NCBI GenBank assembly: GCA_003486645.1
Contig: DNGI01000164.1
Location: 13,830 to 25,573 of the forward strand
Reading direction: 5' to 3'
Source: Cyanobacteria bacterium UBA11370
GTDB taxonomy: Bacteria; Cyanobacteriota; Cyanobacteriia; Cyanobacteriales; Coleofasciculaceae
DNA length: 11,744 nucleotides
Shown here: positions 7,396 to 11,744 of the stretch, in pieces
Numbering within the stretch: position 1 is the stretch's first letter
Layout of the letters: the number at the start of each line of letters is the position of its first letter
Made by a program: the position numbers and the translations under genes
The notes under the pieces: generated by a model
The model's database searches: none
What the model was told of the DNA's origin: nothing
Seen by the model: only the letters and a program-made list of their open reading frames with translations

Positions 7396-7411
7396 ATAAT
7401 TTTAAAATTAT
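7396..7411. repeat. 16-bp perfect palindrome overlapping the methyltransferase start codon
   Basis: ATAATTTTAAAATTAT reads identically on both strands, and its last two bases are the A and T of the ATG at 7410. It lies in the expected leader, where a ribosome site would otherwise be; no Shine-Dalgarno sequence is visible. It could bind a dimeric protein or form a weak hairpin at the start. In AT-rich DNA a chance origin is possible. Confidence 0.6.
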
Positions 7412-8447
7412 GAAGTACGATGATGTTGTTATTAAGAATGTATGCTGTCCGTTTTGCCATGCCAGTGAGGGAAGAGTTCTTTATACCGTCACAGCCTCTG
7501 AATCTGCCACTCATTTTGTTTTACCTTGGCAGAATCCAGAGAAACATAAGCAGTTAGAACAACATCTCATAAATTTATGGCAGCAGAATACGTGTCAAGT
7601 CGTTTGTTGTTCATCATGCCAGGGAGCATTTTCTTCGCCTTTTGTGGCTGGAGATAAAGAGTTTTACGACTTAGCTTATCAGCGAAGTGGATATCCTCAT
7701 GAAAAATGGGAATTTAAAAGAGCATTAGATTGGGTAAAAGAGCAAATTAACGATATTATAATTACCGAAAAGAAGATATTAGAAATTGGTGCAGGAGAAG
7801 GCGCGTTTCTGAAACAAATCATTGCGATAGGTGGGAATCCAAAAAATATATCAGCTATCGAATATTCAGATTGGGGAAGAAAAAAATTACAAGATTTACA
7901 ATTAAACGATGTTTCCTATGAAACCGTTCCTTCTACGGCATTATTGAATAAATGGCGAGATAAATTTGATTTTATTTTCTTATTTCAAGTGCTTGAACAT
8001 TTAGATAGCTTAGATACTAAATTAGAATTTTTGCGTTCCTGTCTTCGACCTCAAGGTCAAATCATTTTTGCAGTACCCAATCCCGATGCTATTTATTTTA
8101 ACGAACTAAATGGGGCTTTACTTGATATGCCTCCAAACCACGTATCTCGATTCAGTGAAACTTCTATTCAAAAAATGGCTAATAGAAACTTATTTGAAGT
8201 TAAGTTATTTGAAGTTGAACCTTTAGACAAATGGAGAAGATATCAAGAATTTTGCTACTATAGATATATGAGAAATACTCAACATCCTTATACTACAGAA
8301 TCATTCATTTCGCGCTTACCTTCTAGATGGAAGATTAGAAGAATGTTTGAAAAATTGTATAGCCGAATAACCTGGCTGATTAATACTACGTATTTGGGGA
8401 AAATTCAACAGGGTTCCTCTCAGCTTGCAGTCCTTCAAAAAGTATAA
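7410..8447 (+). CDS. Class I SAM-dependent methyltransferase with N-terminal zinc-ribbon-like motif
   Basis: This 345-residue cytoplasmic protein has a Rossmann-type methyltransferase core. SAM motif I is ILEIGAGEGAF (123-133). The acidic residue ending beta-2 is E151 (SAIEYS). The beta-4 region is FDFIFLFQVLEHLDS (186-200), followed by FLRSCLRPQGQIIFAVPNP (207-225), as in Methyltransf_11/23 families. Before the core, C13-x2-C16 and C67-x2-C70 form a likely zinc-binding pair flanking a long insert, as seen in methyltransferases of sugar, lipid or natural-product pathways. After the core, PPNHVSRFSETSIQKM (241-256) is typical of this group, and the basic C-terminal 60 residues may bind a carrier or membrane. 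The acceptor is unknown and no pathway genes adjoin. The gene is visibly more AT-rich than its neighbours (30% G+C in a sampled 60-nt stretch at 7741-7800) and has no HIP1 site, hinting at horizontal acquisition. It converges on the chelatase gene, 34 nt apart. Confidence 0.85.
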   Translation: MKYDDVVIKNVCCPFCHASEGRVLYTVTASESATHFVLPWQNPEKHKQLEQHLINLWQQNTCQVVCCSSCQGAFSSPFVAGDKEFYDLAYQRSGYPHEKWEFKRALDWVKEQINDIIITEKKILEIGAGEGAFLKQIIAIGGNPKNISAIEYSDWGRKKLQDLQLNDVSYETVPSTALLNKWRDKFDFIFLFQVLEHLDSLDTKLEFLRSCLRPQGQIIFAVPNPDAIYFNELNGALLDMPPNHVSRFSETSIQKMANRNLFEVKLFEVEPLDKWRRYQEFCYYRYMRNTQHPYTTESFISRLPSRWKIRRMFEKLYSRITWLINTTYLGKIQQGSSQLAVLQKV

Positions 8448-8455
8448 GGAATTTG

Positions 8456-8499
8456 GGGGTTAGCTTACGGACTAACAATGGTTAGCTAAAATTAACCCC
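8456..8499. terminator. Inverted repeats between convergent genes, possible bidirectional terminator
   Basis: GGGGTTA (8456-8462) pairs with TAACCCC (8493-8499), and inside it GTTAG (8459-8463) can pair with CTAAC (8472-8476). The two foldings compete and neither is followed by a clean U-tract. The location, overlapping the last codons and stop of the chelatase gene and just after the methyltransferase stop, suits a shared terminator. The evidence is weak. Confidence 0.3.
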
Positions 8500-11400
8500 T
8501 TCCAATTCTTCATCTGTCAACTCATACAACTCCCGCAACTTCTGCAATTTTTCCTGAGAAGGTTGCCAAAACCCTCGTCCATGCGCCTCCAACATCCTCC
8601 CCACAACATTACGAAATGCCTCCGGATTTGCCTCGCGTAATCGCTGTGCCATCTCTGCATCTAACGCATACGTATCCGCCGCTTGATCGTACACCCAAGC
8701 ATCCGTAAAATCAGCCGTACCCCCCCAACCAATTAACGCCGTCATCCGTTGAGATATCTCATAAGCACCACCAGAACCTTGATTTACCATCGCCTCCGCC
8801 CATTTCGGATTTAGCAACTTGGTACGATATTCTAAACGCAGCAAATCTTCCAATTTCCGGGGTGTAGTATCTTTAGAAAAACTTTCCACAAAACTCGCAC
8901 TAACTTTTTTCCCTCGTTGTTTTTCCGCTGCCTTTTTCAAACCACCCGTATTCGCATAATATTCTTGAATATCCGTCAATCCATACTCAACCGAATCAAT
9001 TTCTTGAACCACACGACTGGTACTTTTTAATAACTCATTGAGGACTTCCACACGCGCTTGACCTTTATCTTGCCTACCGTAACTAAAACTATTGCGACTT
9101 TGCCAAGTATTTCCCAACTCATCCCCTGATTCCCAATTCCCATCTACCACGCGATCATTCACCAACGAACCAAAATCACCCGCAGGGTTAGAAAACAATC
9201 GCGCAGATACATTCTTTACCCCTTGCGATCGCAATGCTAAAGCGTGTTTGCGAATAAAATTTTGGTCTTCCGGTTCCTCTATTTCAGCAGTCCTTCGGAA
9301 CAAATCATCCAACAATTCAATAATATTGACAAAGCTATCCCGGAAAATTCCGGAAAGATTAGCTAACACATCAATCCGAGGATGTCCTACCTCTGCTAAC
9401 GGTTTCAATTCATAACGAACAATGCGTCCTGTTCCTTCTTTAACAGGTTCAGCCCCTACTAATTCTAAAAGAATACCCAGTGATTCCCCCTTCGTTTTAA
9501 TTGCATCTAATCCCCATAACATTACCGCCACTGTTTCCGGATATTCTCCATGTTCCTTAAGATGTTCTGCGATAATTTTTTGACCAATTTCTCTACCCCT
9601 TTCATAAGCAGCAGGAGAAGGCATTCGATAGGGATCTAACGCATGAATATTGCGTCCCGTAGGCAAAACCCCAGGGCCATCTCGTAATAAATCTCCTCCG
9701 GGTGCAGGTGGAATATACTCCCCATTTAATCCGCGTAAAAGATTAGTTAATTCATCTGTAGTTTGCATTAATAAATTGGCAACCGTGGCAACGGATGGGG
9801 TAGCGGATGTAGCGGATGTGGCAACGGATGGGGTAGCGGATGTAGCGGATGGGGTATTGGTTTCTAGAGAAACTTTACGTCCCACAGATAACTCATTGGT
9901 TATATCCGTTACATCCGTTACCAAATCCGCTGCCACATCCGTTACCCAATCCGCTGCCACTGTTGCTGCTAGTTCTTCCCCAAAATAAGCTTGTAAGTAG
10001 CTAGCTAATTGTTCTGAATTTGGTGCTTCTCCTAATGTGTGTAATCCGGATGAAAATAGCCGTTGTTCTACGACTTGTAAATATTCATACAATTTCACTA
10101 AATAATCATTAAAAGCATGATGACTAAACATCCGCGCATTTTCCGGAGTAAAGGTAATACCTAACCTTTTGGCATCGTCAAACGGACAATCTGCCTCTAA
10201 TCCTGTATCCACAATCTTTTGACAAATTACCTCTTTAAGCGCATAATTCTTTTCCGGATCGTCCCGATATTCCGAAATTAAATCTCGCAGTGTCATCAAT
10301 TCTTTATACAAACCTGCACGACCATACGGGGGTACATTATGAGAAATGAGTACGCCATAACCCCGTCGTTTTGCCAAAATTGATTCTGAAGGATTATTCG
10401 CGGCATAAATATAGAGATTTGGCATATCTCCCAACAGAATATCCGACCAAGAATAGCCTGTATTTCCTAAAGGAGATCCCGGCAACCATTCAACAGTCCC
10501 GTGCATTCCAAAGTGAACAATAGCATGGGGTTGAAAGTCATTTTGCAGCCATTTATAGAAGGCAGCATATTGAGGATGAGGTGTCATATCCCGTTCAAAC
10601 ATCAAACGCATCGGATCGCCTGTGATACCGAGAGGAGGTTGAACACCAATCCAAACATTCCCTAATTGAATACCTCCAATTTGGAATTCATCTCCATCGG
10701 TTTTAATCCCAGTACCTGTCAGAGATTGCCATTGTTTTTCAATCCGAGTTGTTAGGAGATAACCTAACCATTTATCTAATGTTTTAACATTAACCGTTGT
10801 TGGTTGTTGGTTGTTGGTTGTCGGTTGTTTGGCATTGAAATCATCGGCTTCTTTTACTCGGCGAATTAGTTCTTCTCCATCTTCTGGTAAATCTCCAATC
10901 GTGTAGCCTTGGTCTTTGAGGGCTTGAAGGAAGTTAAGGAGCGATCGCGGTACATTTAATAAGGCAGCGGTTCCCGTTGCCCCATACCCAGGCGGGAAAC
11001 CATAGAGAATAATGGCAATTTTTCTTTCAGATGGCGGTGTTTTTCTCAACTCAATCCAACGTTTTAACCGTCCCGTAAGGCGTTTTAACCGTTCAGGAAT
11101 TAAATAAATATCTTCTCCCACTAAACCACCAAGCGGAATCGTATCAATTGCCCCATCTAATTCTGGTAACGCATATAAGACGACACTTTGCAATCCTCCA
11201 ATTCCTTGCCGCGTCCAAGAATGAATATCTTGAATTAATAAGGGTGCAGCCACAATATAGGGAACATTTTTAGCGCTTAAAATACGTTTAGCAACCTCTA
11301 CCTGTCGCCCCGCTTCCATCGAACCCGCAGGACCACCCACTAACGGAAAACCAATAGTAGAAACAATTGCATCAACTTCTACCGCTTCATTTGATAAAGA

Positions 11401-11744
11401 AGGTATTTCAATATTACCTAATTTACGTTGAGCAGTTTCATAAGCCGTTGTCATCCAATCTCGCACCGCAACATGACCTTCAACCCCATTAATAAAAATA
11501 GGTAAAGGGATTAATCCTGCTTGTTCAAAATAGCGAATTAATTGAGGAATATAAGGCTGTTTCGTAACAACGTGCTTACGATAAAGTAAAATGCCAACAA
11601 CCCCCTTGGCAGCGGATTTTGTAGCGGATGTGGCAGCGGATTTTGTAGCGGATGTGGCAGCGGATTTTGTAGCGGATGTAGCGGATGGGTGATCGGTGTC
11701 CCCAAAAACTTTGTCATTTATACATAACTTATCCGTTACATCCG
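8482..11744 (-). CDS. chlH: Magnesium chelatase H / CobN-family large subunit, BchH-like (5' end outside window)
   Basis: At least 1,086 residues of the large porphyrin-binding chelatase subunit, which with the I and D ATPase subunits inserts Mg2+ into protoporphyrin IX (or Co2+ in CobN). Counting from the first full codon (11742), visible motifs are GVVGILLYRKHVVTKQ, the STIGFPLVGGPAG block, IILYGFPPGYGATGTAALLN, DEFQIGGIQLGNVWIGVQPP, HFGMHGTVEWLPG (H410, H414), YAANNPSESILAKRRGYG, NGEYIPPAPGGDLLRDG, ARLFSNPAGDFGSLVNDRVV, QEIDSVEYGLTDIQEYYANT, KLLNPKWAEAMVNQGSGGAY, and a C-terminal ELTDEELEGV. The frame stays open to the window edge; a GTG at 11466 is internal, because conserved sequence continues upstream of it. 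Family proteins are about 1,250-1,400 residues, so roughly 150-300 N-terminal residues are missing. The motifs look closer, from memory, to BchH of anoxygenic phototrophs than to the plant/cyanobacterial ChlH (HFGTHGSLEFMPG). It may therefore be a second H paralogue or a ChlID-dependent CobN. Three in-frame repeat insertions interrupt it. Confidence 0.88.
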   Translation of the reverse strand, partial: DVTDKLCINDKVFGDTDHPSATSATKSAATSATKSAATSATKSAAKGVVGILLYRKHVVTKQPYIPQLIRYFEQAGLIPLPIFINGVEGHVAVRDWMTTAYETAQRKLGNIEIPSLSNEAVEVDAIVSTIGFPLVGGPAGSMEAGRQVEVAKRILSAKNVPYIVAAPLLIQDIHSWTRQGIGGLQSVVLYALPELDGAIDTIPLGGLVGEDIYLIPERLKRLTGRLKRWIELRKTPPSERKIAIILYGFPPGYGATGTAALLNVPRSLLNFLQALKDQGYTIGDLPEDGEELIRRVKEADDFNAKQPTTNNQQPTTVNVKTLDKWLGYLLTTRIEKQWQSLTGTGIKTDGDEFQIGGIQLGNVWIGVQPPLGITGDPMRLMFERDMTPHPQYAAFYKWLQNDFQPHAIVHFGMHGTVEWLPGSPLGNTGYSWSDILLGDMPNLYIYAANNPSESILAKRRGYGVLISHNVPPYGRAGLYKELMTLRDLISEYRDDPEKNYALKEVICQKIVDTGLEADCPFDDAKRLGITFTPENARMFSHHAFNDYLVKLYEYLQVVEQRLFSSGLHTLGEAPNSEQLASYLQAYFGEELAATVAADWVTDVAADLVTDVTDITNELSVGRKVSLETNTPSATSATPSVATSATSATPSVATVANLLMQTTDELTNLLRGLNGEYIPPAPGGDLLRDGPGVLPTGRNIHALDPYRMPSPAAYERGREIGQKIIAEHLKEHGEYPETVAVMLWGLDAIKTKGESLGILLELVGAEPVKEGTGRIVRYELKPLAEVGHPRIDVLANLSGIFRDSFVNIIELLDDLFRRTAEIEEPEDQNFIRKHALALRSQGVKNVSARLFSNPAGDFGSLVNDRVVDGNWESGDELGNTWQSRNSFSYGRQDKGQARVEVLNELLKSTSRVVQEIDSVEYGLTDIQEYYANTGGLKKAAEKQRGKKVSASFVESFSKDTTPRKLEDLLRLEYRTKLLNPKWAEAMVNQGSGGAYEISQRMTALIGWGGTADFTDAWVYDQAADTYALDAEMAQRLREANPEAFRNVVGRMLEAHGRGFWQPSQEKLQKLRELYELTDEELEGVNFS
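9791..9954. repeat. Palindromic in-frame repeat element, complete copy inside the chelatase gene
   Basis: The left arm has six RCGGAT hexamers starting at 9791, 9803, 9812, 9824, 9836 and 9845, forming two 33-nt units. The right arm has five inverted hexamers ATCCGY starting at 9904, 9913, 9925, 9937 and 9949. Between them is a 53-nt core (9851-9903). All spacings are 9 or 12 nt, so the reading frame is kept. In the protein the right arm reads AADWVTDVAADLVTDVTD and the left arm reads PSATSATPSVATSATSATP. It sits in a linker before the conserved LLRGLNGEYIPPAPGG block. A related copy lies at the right edge of the window. Confidence 0.8.
10797..10831. repeat. Heptamer tandem array (STRR-like) inside the chelatase gene
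   Basis: Three exact copies of TTGTTGG (10797-10817), one copy with a single change (TTGTCGG, 10818-10824) and one degenerate copy (to 10831). Heptanucleotide arrays of this type are known as short tandemly repeated repetitive (STRR) sequences in filamentous cyanobacteria, usually between genes. Here the array is coding, adding the polar stretch KQPTTNNQQPTTVN between the VKEADDF segment and the VKTLDKWLGYL block. Because 7 is not a multiple of 3, copies read in rotating frames. Confidence 0.8.
11612..11744. repeat. Palindromic in-frame repeat element, second copy (cut by window edge)
   Basis: Seven GCGGAT hexamers start at 11612, 11624, 11636, 11648, 11660, 11672 and 11681, so three 24-nt units encode TSATKSAA repeats. 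A 44-nt core (11687-11730) follows, then inverted ATCCGT hexamers at 11731 and 11740 (the latter cut by the edge). Spacings are again only 9 or 12 nt. The core aligns with the core of the copy at 9851-9903, including AAACTTT and a following GTC. The encoded KVFGDTDHPSATSAT matches KVSLETNTPSATSAT at 10 of 15 residues. Confidence 0.75.

Noticed and set aside
9092..9988. Forward-strand open frames of 107 and 112 codons opposite the chelatase gene
   Set aside because: The reverse frame carries conserved chelatase motifs here; the second forward frame is only the antisense reading of the hexamer repeats.
11464..11466. GTG as the start codon of the chelatase gene
   Set aside because: The frame continues upstream without a stop and encodes the conserved GVVGILLYRKHVVTKQ and PLPIFINGVEG segments, so the GTG is an internal valine codon.
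9791..11744. CRISPR array or transposon ends as explanation for the hexamer clusters
   Set aside because: Units are 9-33 nt with no unique spacers, the frame is kept, and no transposase or target duplication is visible.

Overview
The window looks like chromosomal DNA of a cyanobacterium, probably a filamentous one. Evidence: at least nine copies of the HIP1 octamer GCGATCGC (starting near 1206, 1728, 2626, 2901, 4931, 5482, 7114, 9225 and 10941), an Uma2-family gene, short tandem heptamer repeats, and a BchH/ChlH-type chelatase subunit. By eye the G+C content is in the low to mid 40s. No tRNA, rRNA, CRISPR array, transposase or phage gene was seen.

Layout. Positions 1-31 hold a 9-bp minisatellite. 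An Uma2/PD-(D/E)XK protein follows (144-716, +). It converges on a very large reverse-strand gene (768-4433) for a multidomain family-9 glycoside hydrolase: two PPC-like domains, two CSPG/cadherin-like repeats, one further beta-sandwich, a GH9 catalytic domain with all expected acidic residues, and a CBM3-type C-terminus. A 427-nt AT-rich divergent spacer separates it from gatD (4861-5685, +), the glutamine amidotransferase partner of MurT. Next come a membrane-anchored protein with two helix-turn-helix-like segments (5831-6634), a small secreted protein with four cysteines (6778-7239), a clear stem-loop terminator, a good sigma70-type promoter, and an AT-rich SAM methyltransferase with an N-terminal zinc-ribbon-like segment (7410-8447). 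The rest (8482 to the right edge, reverse strand) is 1,086 codons of a magnesium chelatase H / cobaltochelatase CobN family subunit, open at its 5' end.

The genes do not form an obvious pathway. The four plus-strand genes in the middle are separated by 92-170 nt with their own candidate promoters and terminators, so they are probably independent units. Recognisable roles are cell-wall modification (GatD), polysaccharide hydrolysis (GH9) and tetrapyrrole metal insertion (H subunit).

The most unusual feature is inside the chelatase gene. Two in-frame insertions (about 9791-9954, and 11612 to the window edge) share one architecture: a cluster of RCGGAT hexamers, a core of about 45-55 bp, and an inverted cluster of ATCCGY hexamers. 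All hexamers are spaced 9 or 12 nt apart. The cores can be aligned, and the translated inserts resemble each other. This looks like a palindromic repeat family that invades coding sequence without breaking the frame, comparable in concept to Rickettsia palindromic elements. A third insertion in the same gene is a heptamer array (10797-10831).
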